DNA of 64,000 nt from Staphylococcus sp. MI 10-1553 (GCF_010365305.1 NZ_CP048279.1:1-64000), one strand, 5' to 3'. Shown: positions 44,830 to 53,306, counted from the stretch's first letter. Made by a program: numbers and translations. The notes: generated by a model from the letters alone, not told the origin.

Positions 44830-46021
44830 TATTTTAATACAAAAAAAAGTACGAGAAGAAAATATCGAGTTTGTAGAAAGAAAAGGTGTAGGGCATCCTG
44901 ATACGATTTGTGATGCTATCGCCGAAAAGTGCTCCCAGAAATACTCAAGATATTGCTATGAAAAATTTGGTAGATTTGCACATCATTGGTTTGATAAAGT
45001 TATTTTAATCGGTGGAGAATCTAATATTGACTATGGAAAAGGGGAGCTATTAAAACCTTATAAAATTATAATTGCAGGAAAATGTGTGAAAAAGGTAGGA
45101 GCTGACTCGATACCTTTGGATAGTATTTTTAGAAATGCTGTATTAGAAGTTTTAGAAAATGTGTTAACAAATTTCAACCCTGATAAGCATATAGAAATTA
45201 TTGATGAGACTGTAGATCATCAAGGAGCAGGTAGAAGGAAGTCTAGATATCAGCCAGAAAGTATTGATGATTTAGTAAATATTAATACTGATAAGTTTGT
45301 TTCAAATGATTGTAACTTATTATCTAGTCACTACCCACTTACAGATTTAGAAAGCTTAGTTATTGAAGCTGAAAGATATATAAATAGTAATGAATTCAAA
45401 AAAAAACATCCTTATTCAGGGTGGGATGTAAAAATAATAGGAACTAGAAATGATGACTCCTTTAATTTATTAATAAACATACCTATCTTGTCTGTATGTT
45501 TAGTCGACAGAGAAGATTATAAGGAAAAAGTAGCTATGTGTAAAAAGGATATTCAAAACTATATTAAGAAGAATTTTAGCTTTAGTGTTGGATTAAATGT
45601 TAATCCTCAAGATAGTACAGGAAATCCATATATAACAGTATTAGGAAGTGCTGCAGATACTGGAGATGTTGGTGTTGTTGGAAGAGGTAATAGGATAAAT
45701 GGCCTTATTACTCCTATGCAAAGTATGAGTATAGAGGCACCATGCGGAAAAAATCCATTAGATCATACAGGCAAAATTTATGGAGTTTTAGCAGAAAGAT
45801 TAGCAAAATCTTTATATATGGATTTAGGTATTAGGGTGGAAATTCATATATATACATATAAAGAAGCACCTTTAAAATCGCCAGATAAAATTATTGTGAA
45901 TATTTTAGAAGAGTATAAAGAAATTAATGAAGATATTATAAAGGGTATAATATCAGATCATCTAGAAAATATAGACAATCTTTTGAATGATTTAATTTTT
46001 AAAGACAATATTATGTGGTAA
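44822..46021 (+). CDS. Archaeal-type S-adenosylmethionine synthetase
   Basis: 399 residues matching the archaeal methionine adenosyltransferase family rather than bacterial MetK: GVGHPDTICDAIAEKCS, DETVDHQGAGRRKSRYQPES, DTGDVGVVGRGNRINGLIT and EAPCGKNPLDHTGKIYGV. A staphylococcus has its own metK elsewhere, so a second, archaeal-type enzyme in a biosynthetic cluster suggests local supply of SAM or use of another substrate. No methyltransferase is seen nearby. It overlaps the genes on both sides by a few bases. Confidence 0.9.
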   Translation: MSNILIQKKVREENIEFVERKGVGHPDTICDAIAEKCSQKYSRYCYEKFGRFAHHWFDKVILIGGESNIDYGKGELLKPYKIIIAGKCVKKVGADSIPLDSIFRNAVLEVLENVLTNFNPDKHIEIIDETVDHQGAGRRKSRYQPESIDDLVNINTDKFVSNDCNLLSSHYPLTDLESLVIEAERYINSNEFKKKHPYSGWDVKIIGTRNDDSFNLLINIPILSVCLVDREDYKEKVAMCKKDIQNYIKKNFSFSVGLNVNPQDSTGNPYITVLGSAADTGDVGVVGRGNRINGLITPMQSMSIEAPCGKNPLDHTGKIYGVLAERLAKSLYMDLGIRVEIHIYTYKEAPLKSPDKIIVNILEEYKEINEDIIKGIISDHLENIDNLLNDLIFKDNIMW

Positions 46022-46032
46022 GGAATGGTTTG

Positions 46033-47256
46033 ATGCAAAAACTAGCTATGTTTGGGGGACATCCTATATTTAATGAAAAAATTGGATATGTTTGGCCTGT
46101 ATTTAACAATAAAACTAAAATAAAGGTTTTGGATATGATTGATAATAATGAAATTTCGTTTAATTACAAGGATGACGAAATTTATAAACTTGAACAAAAC
46201 TTTAAGAATTTATTTGAGGTGCCATATTGTATAGCATTAAATTCAGGAACTTCTGCAATATATACTTTTTTTAAGGCTATCGATTTACAAGAAAACGATG
46301 AAGTTATTGCTCCAACATATACTTTTCCAGCAAGCATAATGCCGCTTTGTGATATGAAAGTAAATTTAAAATTAATAGATACAATACCTGACTTTCCTAT
46401 TACTTCATTAGATAAAACATTAGAAGCTGTGAGTGAAAAAACAAAATTAATTATCGTAACTCATATGGATGGTTTTCCTTTTAGAGTGGATATCTTAAAA
46501 AGTAAACTAAACGAGTTAGGTCTCAATCCGTATATCTTAGAAGACTGTGCACAAAGCTTTGGTGCCAAAATAAATGATAGATATGTAGGGACGTTTGGAG
46601 ATGCTTCTATATTTAGTCTACAGCAAAAAAAACTTTTATCAGGTGGCGAGGGAGGAGTCATTCTATTAAGAGATAGGTATTTATACGAAAAATCCATCTT
46701 AATTAGTTATTTACAAAAGAGAGCTTTTTCAGAAGTGAAAAATTCTTCTTTAAGCATGTATAGATATGTCGGTTTAGGTCATAACTTTCGTATACATCCC
46801 TTTAGCGCAGGCATAGTTAATACACAACTTTCTTCCTGGAAATATTATATTGAACTAAGAAAAAATAATTTAGAAAGATTATATAATATACTCTCTGATA
46901 TTCCAGAAATTAAAGTTTTAAAAAGTTTGGATGATTCAACTGATCCATCTTATTTTACTTTTAAAATGCTATATACTGCTGAAAAAAAACTAAATATCGA
47001 TAAATACGTTGAAGCATTAAATGCAGAAGGTCTAGACATATCAGCTTCATCCACTATACCTCTGCACACTGACGAAGGAATTATTAAAATATTTGATATA
47101 AAAAATGCAGAAGATTTAAAAAATAGTGAAAAATATTCGAAAAATATTTTGAGAATGCCTGCATATCACTCTTTAACAGAAAATGAATTACACCTTATAT
47201 ATAAAGCTTTTCTAAAAATATCTAAGAATATTGATATATTAAAAAGAAAGAAGTGA
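46033..47256 (+). CDS. DegT/DnrJ/EryC1-family PLP aminotransferase
   Basis: A PLP-dependent sugar or cyclitol aminotransferase family member. It shows ALNSGTSAIYTFFKA, VIAPTYTFPASIMP, ILEDCAQSFGA and SIFSLQQKKLLSGGEGG, with the internal-aldimine Lys in QQKK. The start ATG at 46033 follows AAGGAATGG; an earlier ATG at 46015 overlaps the previous gene. About 407 residues is typical. Next to an SDR dehydrogenase and an Ino1-like enzyme it could make an aminocyclitol (oxidise then transaminate), as in aminoglycoside routes; the substrate is inference. Confidence 0.88.
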   Translation: MQKLAMFGGHPIFNEKIGYVWPVFNNKTKIKVLDMIDNNEISFNYKDDEIYKLEQNFKNLFEVPYCIALNSGTSAIYTFFKAIDLQENDEVIAPTYTFPASIMPLCDMKVNLKLIDTIPDFPITSLDKTLEAVSEKTKLIIVTHMDGFPFRVDILKSKLNELGLNPYILEDCAQSFGAKINDRYVGTFGDASIFSLQQKKLLSGGEGGVILLRDRYLYEKSILISYLQKRAFSEVKNSSLSMYRYVGLGHNFRIHPFSAGIVNTQLSSWKYYIELRKNNLERLYNILSDIPEIKVLKSLDDSTDPSYFTFKMLYTAEKKLNIDKYVEALNAEGLDISASSTIPLHTDEGIIKIFDIKNAEDLKNSEKYSKNILRMPAYHSLTENELHLIYKAFLKISKNIDILKRKK

Positions 47257-47266
47257 GAATACGGAT

Positions 47267-48031
47267 ATGGATTTTCAAAGAAAAGTAGTTGTCATTACTG
47301 GAGGAGGAAATGGCATAGGAGCAACAACAGCAATTAAGTTTGCTAAAAAGGGGGCTTTTGTGGTTATTTTAGAGAAAAATGTAAAAGATGGCCTTTCAAT
47401 TGAAAAGAAAATTAACTCTATTACAAGAAAATGTCTATTTATACATACTGATATAAGTAGCGAAAATTCAGTTAAGAATGCTATTGATATAATCTATGAT
47501 AATTATAAAAATATAGATATATTAATCAATAATGTTGGCGTCTTTAACGATTCGGGTTTAAATGCTAGTGTAGAAGAGTGGAGTCATATATTAAATGTTA
47601 ATATTATTGGTACATTTTTGTGTACGAAATACTCTAGAAAATTAATGAAAGAAGATTCTAATATAGTTAATATATGTTCTATTTCTGGCATGGTGGCTCA
47701 AGAAAATTACCTACTTTATAATACTACAAAAGCTGCTTTGATTAATATGACTAAATGTCTTGCGATGGATTTAGGTAAGTACAACATTAGAGTTAATAGT
47801 GTTTCTCCTGGAACGGTGTGGACAAATAATAATGAATATCATATAAGAAAGTCACATGGGATATCTAAAAAAGAAGCTGATATTCATCCGGATTTTGGGG
47901 GAGGCAATTTTCTACAAAGAGTAGCTGAACCTTCAGAGATTGCAAATGCGATTTTATTTTTAGCGTCAGCAAAGTCATCTTTTATTACTGGAGAAAATTT
48001 AGTTGTAGATGGTGGGTACACAGCAAAGTAA
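47267..48031 (+). CDS. Short-chain dehydrogenase/reductase
   Basis: A 254-residue classical SDR. NAD(P)-binding TGGGNGIGATTAIKFA near residue 11, NNVG, and the catalytic Ser-Tyr-Lys in ICSISGMVAQENYLLYNTTK, then NIRVNSVSPGTVWT and a C terminus GENLVVDGGYTAK. A likely partner of the aminotransferase for oxidising a hydroxyl to the ketone. The ribosome binding site is weak (AAGAAAGAAGTGAG), which suggests coupling to the preceding gene. Confidence 0.88.
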   Translation: MDFQRKVVVITGGGNGIGATTAIKFAKKGAFVVILEKNVKDGLSIEKKINSITRKCLFIHTDISSENSVKNAIDIIYDNYKNIDILINNVGVFNDSGLNASVEEWSHILNVNIIGTFLCTKYSRKLMKEDSNIVNICSISGMVAQENYLLYNTTKAALINMTKCLAMDLGKYNIRVNSVSPGTVWTNNNEYHIRKSHGISKKEADIHPDFGGGNFLQRVAEPSEIANAILFLASAKSSFITGENLVVDGGYTAK

Positions 48032-48043
48032 AGGGGGGGGATT

Positions 48044-49042
48044 ATGAATAACATAATCAGTATCAGCAGATTAAATTATAAGGTTTATTTAATATCAGAT
48101 TTAGACATTTTTGATAAAATATTCAATATATTATATCCTTATTATACTATTGAAAAAGAGGAATCAATAAATAATGATTTATGGAAAATTTATATTAATG
48201 AAGTGACATTGAAAGACTTTGAAATAATAACTTCCGAAATGAACGCTCTAAGTGAACCATTAAAAAAATTCAAAGTATCTAAATCAGAAAGAGTAATTTC
48301 AATATGTGAGCCCTTTAATATGGAATGGAAAATACAACAAGCTGTTCGCTTCATAAGAGATATATTCAGAAACTATTTAAACTATCGAAACATGCTATTT
48401 TTCCATGGAGGCTTAGTTTACGATAAGATAAATAATGTAGGGATATCAATTATGGGGGAAAAAATGTCTGGAAAAACGTCGACTATTTTATCTTGGCTTA
48501 ACAAAAGTAGTTATTACGTAACAAATGATGACATTTCTGTCAAAAAAGAAGGCACCAATATAATGGGGTATGGATGGCCGAGAGCTGTTTCTGTAAGAAA
48601 TGATACTTTTGATATGTTGGAAATGGATAAAGTGTCTATAGTTAAAAATTTAACTCATCCTTCAAATAAAACTAAATTAAAGAAGTCTGCTACTTTTCTA
48701 TATCCTTATGAGCTTGCCAATGTTACTAATAGTATGATAAAAGATGAGTGTAGAATTAATTATATTATTTTTCCTAAGTTTGATGATGCCATTACAGATC
48801 CTCAAATCACAAGATTATCAAAAAGTGAATTTAAACAGAATCTATTAACAAATATAGAGCCTGATATTAATAAGCATTTTAAAGAATTTGAAAAATTTTT
48901 TCTTTTCAGTTCAATTCAATCGTCACCAGTAATTGACGAAATCTTAGAAAAAACAATTGGTTTAGAATTACGACAAAATTTTTTCTATATAAAAAAAACG
49001 CCACATTATATTAGGGGATATATTGAAAAATATGGAAAATAG
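48044..49042 (+). CDS. HPr-kinase-like peptide kinase
   Basis: 332 residues. A variable N-terminal half is followed by an HPr kinase/phosphorylase-like P-loop core: FFHGGLVYDKINNVGISIMG then EKMSGKTSTIL, and YYVTNDDISVKKEG. Proteins of this type phosphorylate serine on lasso precursors (paeninodin, pseudomycoidin systems). The precursor at 40917 has a single Ser, at residue 14. No HPr-like gene lies near, so a peptide or small-molecule role is likely. AAAGGGGGGGGA precedes the ATG. Confidence 0.8.
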   Translation: MNNIISISRLNYKVYLISDLDIFDKIFNILYPYYTIEKEESINNDLWKIYINEVTLKDFEIITSEMNALSEPLKKFKVSKSERVISICEPFNMEWKIQQAVRFIRDIFRNYLNYRNMLFFHGGLVYDKINNVGISIMGEKMSGKTSTILSWLNKSSYYVTNDDISVKKEGTNIMGYGWPRAVSVRNDTFDMLEMDKVSIVKNLTHPSNKTKLKKSATFLYPYELANVTNSMIKDECRINYIIFPKFDDAITDPQITRLSKSEFKQNLLTNIEPDINKHFKEFEKFFLFSSIQSSPVIDEILEKTIGLELRQNFFYIKKTPHYIRGYIEKYGK

Positions 49043-49508
49043 AAAGATATGGATTGTAGGATCTCCGGGTTCAGGAAAAACAGTTCTTTCAAAAAAACTA
49101 TCTCTAGAGACTGGAATTCCTGTATTTAGCCTTGATGAAATAAGGTGGGAAACTGGTTGGAAAATTAAAGATATAGACGTTTATAAGGAAGAATTAAAAG
49201 AAATTTTGAAACTTGATAGCTGGATAATTGATGGTTATTACAATGAAAAAGAAGATTTATTACAATTTTCTGAAGTAATAATTTATATAGAAATTCCATT
49301 AAGGAAGAAAATATTTAGAGTAATCAGAAGAACATATAAAAGAATAAAACTTAATATTGCTGTTTGTAACGGAAATATAGAAAGTTGGTCATTCTTTTGG
49401 TCAATTAATGGTATGTTTTTATATACGATAAAAATGCACTATTTATATAAATATAAATTAAAAAAGTATTTCAATGAGAATTATAATACTAAAATAAAGG
49501 GTTTATAA
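49023..49508 (+). CDS. Small P-loop kinase (adenylate-kinase-like)
   Basis: 161 residues with WIVGSPGSGKTVLSKKLS (Walker A) at the N terminus, SLDEIRWETGWK and WIIDGYYNEK, as in the small AAA_18/FlaR-type kinases annotated as topology modulation proteins. The substrate is unknown; a cyclitol, nucleoside or peptide-linked group are possible. The start is TTG 49023 (after AGGGGATATA) or ATG 49032. It overlaps the HPr-kinase-like gene by 20 bases. Confidence 0.78.
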   Translation: MKNMENRKIWIVGSPGSGKTVLSKKLSLETGIPVFSLDEIRWETGWKIKDIDVYKEELKEILKLDSWIIDGYYNEKEDLLQFSEVIIYIEIPLRKKIFRVIRRTYKRIKLNIAVCNGNIESWSFFWSINGMFLYTIKMHYLYKYKLKKYFNENYNTKIKGL

Positions 49509-49510
49509 TT

Positions 49511-50485
49511 ATGGTTAATATTAATGAGCTAATAAAAGGGGTATATAGGTTAAAAAAGTCGAAAAGTTATAATAAGTATATACACGAAGAATTCAGAATA
49601 AGTAAAGATACTTATCAAAATATTTTTTCAATAATAATTAAGCCTGAATGTTTAAATGGGCGAATTGAAGAGATAATTCCGTTCATTTTTAATCATCTGA
49701 GTAATCATTCTATTAAAGTGCATTCAATTTCTGCATTTAAAGGTTCATATATTAGAGAAAATTATATAATAGAACAACAATACAATACTCTAAATAAATA
49801 TTCGAAAATGAAAGAAATAAAATCATTTTCAAAACATATCATAGGATCGTATGAATTTCTAAGAAAATATAAAAGTAATTTTAATTCGTATAAACTTGAA
49901 AAATTGGCACATAAACTTGGCTCTAAAAAGGTATCCAATGGTATATATTCTCTTAACATAAAACACGATGATATTGAGTATGAGGTATTGAATGCTTTTC
50001 ACCCATATCAAAAGCAACATTTTTGTTTACCTAATAACATTTCTATTTTTATGGAATGCAGCAGTAACCAAAATATGCCTTACTTAGCCGATAAAGTGAT
50101 TGGTAATTTCGATCCTCATAATGCTCATAAGCAAAGTTTGCGTCATTCCCTTTTAAAAAAGTCTGACTATTTTAATGTAAAAATAAATACAATTTACAAT
50201 GGAGTCCATATTTCTCCTAGCCCATTCGAGGCAGTAAAATCAATTATTTTATTTTCAGAAAAGCATAATGGTGAGAAGCCAAAATTAACAGATTTCATTA
50301 TCATTCAACACTTGTTAAAACGAGGATTTACCTTATCTTGTATAAAACGCATGTTTGAAAACCCTGTCATCACTTTGAATAATAACAATATGTATTTATT
50401 TGAAATGCTTGAGGGGCTAAATACAGACGAAATTATAGAAAAGCTTTGTGAAATGGAGTGGATAAATGAATATATTAATTACTAA
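49511..50485 (+). CDS. Nucleoside-diphosphate-kinase-like protein with large insertion
   Basis: 324 residues, about twice the size of normal NDK. The N-terminal segment NIFSIIIKPECLNGRIEEI resembles NDK strand 1 and helix (IIKPDA...GEI). Near residues 195-260, VIGNFDPHNAHKQSLRHSLL and NTIYNGVHISPSPFEAVKSI match the NDK blocks (T-x-P-x-x-A-x-x-x-x-R, and the active-site His in N-x-x-H-x-S-x-S-x-E-x-A). A long insertion sits between them and about 60 extra residues follow. It could phosphorylate a nucleotide-like substrate. This identification is from motif reading only. Confidence 0.6.
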   Translation: MVNINELIKGVYRLKKSKSYNKYIHEEFRISKDTYQNIFSIIIKPECLNGRIEEIIPFIFNHLSNHSIKVHSISAFKGSYIRENYIIEQQYNTLNKYSKMKEIKSFSKHIIGSYEFLRKYKSNFNSYKLEKLAHKLGSKKVSNGIYSLNIKHDDIEYEVLNAFHPYQKQHFCLPNNISIFMECSSNQNMPYLADKVIGNFDPHNAHKQSLRHSLLKKSDYFNVKINTIYNGVHISPSPFEAVKSIILFSEKHNGEKPKLTDFIIIQHLLKRGFTLSCIKRMFENPVITLNNNNMYLFEMLEGLNTDEIIEKLCEMEWINEYINY

Positions 50486-51206
50486 CGATGACGGATATAA
50501 CTCAGAACTTTTATACATTTTAATAGATAGCTTAAAAGAGAATAACAACTTATATATTTACGTTCCTAAAACTAATCAATCGGGACAATCTTCAAAAGTA
50601 AGTTTAGAAAAAAAAGTTTTTGTTGAAAAGCTCAATAACAATATTAAAATAATTCAGGGCTCTCCTTTAGATTGTGTTCTTTTTGGAATGGAAGACTTGG
50701 AAAGATCAAATATTTCTTTAGACCTTATAATATCTGGAATAAATAAAGGATTGAACTACGGAAACACAATATATTACAGTGGAACATTTGGGGCAGCATT
50801 AGAGGCAACTATTAAAAATATCCCTAGTATTGCCATATCATTCGAAGGTAATGTTATTTTTTTAAGAAACAAAATAAACATTAATAAAATGGTGAACGAA
50901 TTTAAAGTGAATAAAAAATATAAGTGTTTGATAAACATTAATATTAAGTTGATGTCAAAAAAGATGCCGATAAAGTTGATTTCTGAATATAGAAGTATTG
51001 ATGAAAACTATCAAGCTTTTAAAGTAGAATATAATAATAAGAAAAGCTTTACTTTAAAGAGTAATACGGCATCAATAAATTCAAACATTTCATCCCAAAA
51101 TTTTATTATGGTTGGATGTTTCAATAGATACAAAGGATATTTGAAAGGTTATCATGAAAGTATCACGTTAAATAAATTTTTATACTCTAACAACAAAAAG
51201 GAGTAA
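50466..51206 (+). CDS. SurE-type 5'/3'-nucleotidase or phosphatase
   Basis: 246 residues with the SurE signature MNILITNDDGYNS (metal-binding Asp pair), QSGQSSKVSL, GSPLDCV and LIISGINKGLNYGNTIYYSG. SurE enzymes remove phosphate from nucleoside monophosphates. Staphylococci lack a housekeeping surE, so it belongs to this pathway. It overlaps the NDK-like gene by 20 bases. Confidence 0.87.
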   Translation: MNILITNDDGYNSELLYILIDSLKENNNLYIYVPKTNQSGQSSKVSLEKKVFVEKLNNNIKIIQGSPLDCVLFGMEDLERSNISLDLIISGINKGLNYGNTIYYSGTFGAALEATIKNIPSIAISFEGNVIFLRNKININKMVNEFKVNKKYKCLININIKLMSKKMPIKLISEYRSIDENYQAFKVEYNNKKSFTLKSNTASINSNISSQNFIMVGCFNRYKGYLKGYHESITLNKFLYSNNKKE

Positions 51207-51209
51207 ACA

Positions 51210-52121
51210 ATGAAAATAACACAAGTTGCAAGTTTATATAATATTGAAATTGATTCTATAAAAATAGTCAATGGAAATGTATCTTATCCTATAGTTCTAA
51301 TCAATAAGAAATATATAATTAAAAGAGTAGCGAGTGAAATGTCTATTAATGAAGTTCTATTTAATACTATGAGAGAAAGAGGTGTCTTGCAAAACATTGT
51401 TCTAAATAAATATGGGCGCATGTTTACATATTTTGATAGTTGCTTTTGGATGGTATATATATATCATGAAGGGGAACTCTTTGACCACCATAATTCGAAT
51501 CATATGATGAAAAGTATGTACTTCTTAAAAAGGATTGTTAATATGACTCCTAATGTAGGAGAGATAAAGTTTCATGATAACTTTTATGTTTCAGAGTGGT
51601 ATGTAGATTCTAAAAAAATGTTTTTAAAGACATTAGAGCTAATTAATCGCTACTATGGCAGTATTGAAAATGATTATATAGAAAAATTAAAAATGTTAAT
51701 TGGATACACCTCATTTTCTTCAGAGGAATTCGATAGACTTCAGAAAACTATTTCACATGGTGAGTATCAAAATACTAATATTTTATTTTCTCAAGATTCT
51801 ATAGATATTATAGATTGGGATTCATTATCAATCCGTCCTAGAATTTTTGATATATCTACGTATTTAATATATTTATGTAGAAAAAAACGTGGCTCTTTCA
51901 AATTAGATAATATAAAGATAAAAATGTTATTAGATTATTTTGAATTAACAGATATTGAATACAAAAATCTAATTAACATGGTATTTGTCAATCTAGTTCC
52001 TAGAGAAGATAAAATAGAAATTTTTTCCGTATATAGTCGAGGAAAATTAGAGTGGTATCTCAAGTGGACAGTAGAGTTCATGGAAGAGGTAATATACACC
52101 TTAAATAAGGAGGATTTATGA
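51210..52121 (+). CDS. APH-like phosphotransferase
   Basis: 303 residues of the aminoglycoside phosphotransferase/homoserine kinase-II fold. The catalytic loop reads HGEYQNTNILF (Glu in place of the usual Asp in HGDxxxxN), followed by IDIIDWDSLSIRPRIFDIS with the metal-binding DWD. Asp to Glu in the catalytic loop may lower or alter activity. It could phosphorylate an aminocyclitol intermediate or protect the producer. It overlaps the NUDIX gene by four bases. Confidence 0.8.
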   Translation: MKITQVASLYNIEIDSIKIVNGNVSYPIVLINKKYIIKRVASEMSINEVLFNTMRERGVLQNIVLNKYGRMFTYFDSCFWMVYIYHEGELFDHHNSNHMMKSMYFLKRIVNMTPNVGEIKFHDNFYVSEWYVDSKKMFLKTLELINRYYGSIENDYIEKLKMLIGYTSFSSEEFDRLQKTISHGEYQNTNILFSQDSIDIIDWDSLSIRPRIFDISTYLIYLCRKKRGSFKLDNIKIKMLLDYFELTDIEYKNLINMVFVNLVPREDKIEIFSVYSRGKLEWYLKWTVEFMEEVIYTLNKEDL

Positions 52122-52561
52122 GAGTTAGAAAAAGTTCTAGAGCCTTTATAATTAATGAAAAAAATGAAGTTTTATTACAACAGTTTATTTTTAAAGAGGT
52201 TATTGGTGAAAGGATTTTATGGGTTACTCCAGGAGGTGGGGTTGAAATAGGGGAAAATTCTGAAGATGCATTGAAAAGAGAAATATATGAAGAGTTAGGA
52301 ATAGTGATAGTTCCAGAAAAATCTGATATAAAATTAGAACTAGATGTTACAATTTATGGAAAAAATGAAACATTTATTAGTAGAGAAACATATTATAAGT
52401 TTTTTTTGAACTCAGATACACCTATCAATATAGATTTAATGTCTCAAAATGAAAAAAATTCTTTTAAAGGTTGGAAGTGGTTTAATAAAAATGAAGTATA
52501 TGAACTAGAACGCAAAGATATAGTAGCACCTAAAAATATAAGTAAGTATATTTGGAAATAA
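52118..52561 (+). CDS. NUDIX hydrolase
   Basis: 147 residues with an intact NUDIX box: GGGVEIGENSEDALKREIYE followed by ELGI (Gx5Ex7REUxEExGU). NUDIX enzymes hydrolyse nucleoside diphosphates linked to another group. It is the last gene of the cluster, preceded by AAGGAGG. The specific substrate is unknown; with NDK-like, SurE and nucleotidyltransferase neighbours it suggests nucleotide chemistry. Confidence 0.88.
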   Translation: MRVRKSSRAFIINEKNEVLLQQFIFKEVIGERILWVTPGGGVEIGENSEDALKREIYEELGIVIVPEKSDIKLELDVTIYGKNETFISRETYYKFFLNSDTPINIDLMSQNEKNSFKGWKWFNKNEVYELERKDIVAPKNISKYIWK

Positions 52562-52720
52562 TTTTAGAGCTTTATTAAAATGAAGTATTCTGTTGTGAAG
52601 TGTAAAAAACACGTACAGAGTTGACAACTTAAACGGATATTTGGATTAAATCGCTAACGTAACATCTATTTCATAACATAGAGAAAGGCAACCTAAACTT
52701 CATCCCAAACGAATAAAGAA

Positions 52721-52816
52721 TTGAAAATAACACAAGAACAAGTAAATAGAGATTTAAAATTACATAGAACGTGGTTATCAGCATTTGAGAACGGAAAATG
52801 TAGAGTCATAAGATAG
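52721..52816 (+). pseudogene. XRE-type helix-turn-helix fragment
   Basis: A TTG-started frame of 31 residues, KITQEQVNRDLKLHRTWLSA then FENGKCRVIR, resembles the end of helix 2 to helix 4 of an XRE regulator (Q-x-x-V-x-x-x-x-x-x-x-x-x-x-S-x-x-E-N-G-K). It stops early and has no ribosome binding site. Probably a remnant in the 52562-53218 spacer. Confidence 0.35.
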
Positions 52817-52834
52817 AGTTAACGCGATATAGAA

Positions 52835-52905
52835 GGTATCATTGATTTGAATGATAAATTAAGTTCAGTAAAGCGATCTTTTGATAGGTCGCTTTTTATT
52901 TTTTT
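52835..52905 (+). repeat. Remnant related to the 3' end of the gene at 60081
   Basis: GGTATCATTGATTTGAATGA then AAATTAAGTTCAGTAAAGCGATC and the hairpin AGCGATC / GGTCGCT correspond to the last part of the 60081-60302 gene (GIINLKKKLSSVSDL and its terminator). The hairpin at 52870-52902 has a longer T tract and should terminate transcription leaving the cluster. Confidence 0.6.
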
Positions 52906-52907
52906 AG
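52870..52907 (+). terminator. Terminator downstream of the RiPP-like cluster
   Basis: AAAGCGATC pairs with GGTCGCTTT, followed by TTATTTTTTT. It lies about 310 bases after the NUDIX stop codon and could end the cluster transcript. Confidence 0.75.
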
Positions 52908-52924
52908 AACAATGCCACCAAAGA

Positions 52925-52962
52925 GGGGGTGGAGTGTAATTCCTAGCCTCCTCTTAAAATAT
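52925..52962 (+). repeat. Degenerate IS1182-type left end
   Basis: GGGGGTGGAGTGTAATTCCT followed by AGCCTCCTCTT resembles the left terminus of the two IS1182-type copies (GGGGCTGGGACGTAATTCCTGCCCTCTT) with several changes. Probably a decayed end of the same IS family. The surrounding 52962-53218 bases show no gene. Confidence 0.4.
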
Positions 52963-53306
52963 AAATAAATATAGCTCAAATTTAGTAAATAAGTATAATA
53001 TGAACAAAGCTTTATTTTATGTGTTAAATAGTGTGGGGATTTATCAGCAAAGATTAACTCAAATGTTGCAAATGAAAAAATTAATATTTTTACGATTGAA
53101 TGAATATGCAGATTGAGAAGCGAGCTATTGTGTCTCTATTTTAAATCAAAGTAGTAAATGGAGGATAGAAATAGTCTCAAAGGTAGTGTTTATGTAATTG
53201 ATAGTTGCATACGACGCGCTAATAGAACCATAAAAACGCGATTTACGGGACCATGTAAATCGCGTTTTTCAGTACCACATAAATCGGCCATTTGGTACCA
53301 GTACTA

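Noticed and set aside
39577..52561. Assignment of the cluster as a lasso peptide locus
   Set aside because: The leader motif and PqqD-like/kinase genes fit, but no asparagine-synthetase-like cyclase or transglutaminase-like B2 protease is present.
41701..52561. Assignment of the cluster as an aminoglycoside resistance or plain aminoglycoside biosynthesis locus
   Set aside because: ANT- and APH-like genes alone could suggest this, but the PqqD-like domains, small peptide gene and lack of glycosyltransferases argue against it.
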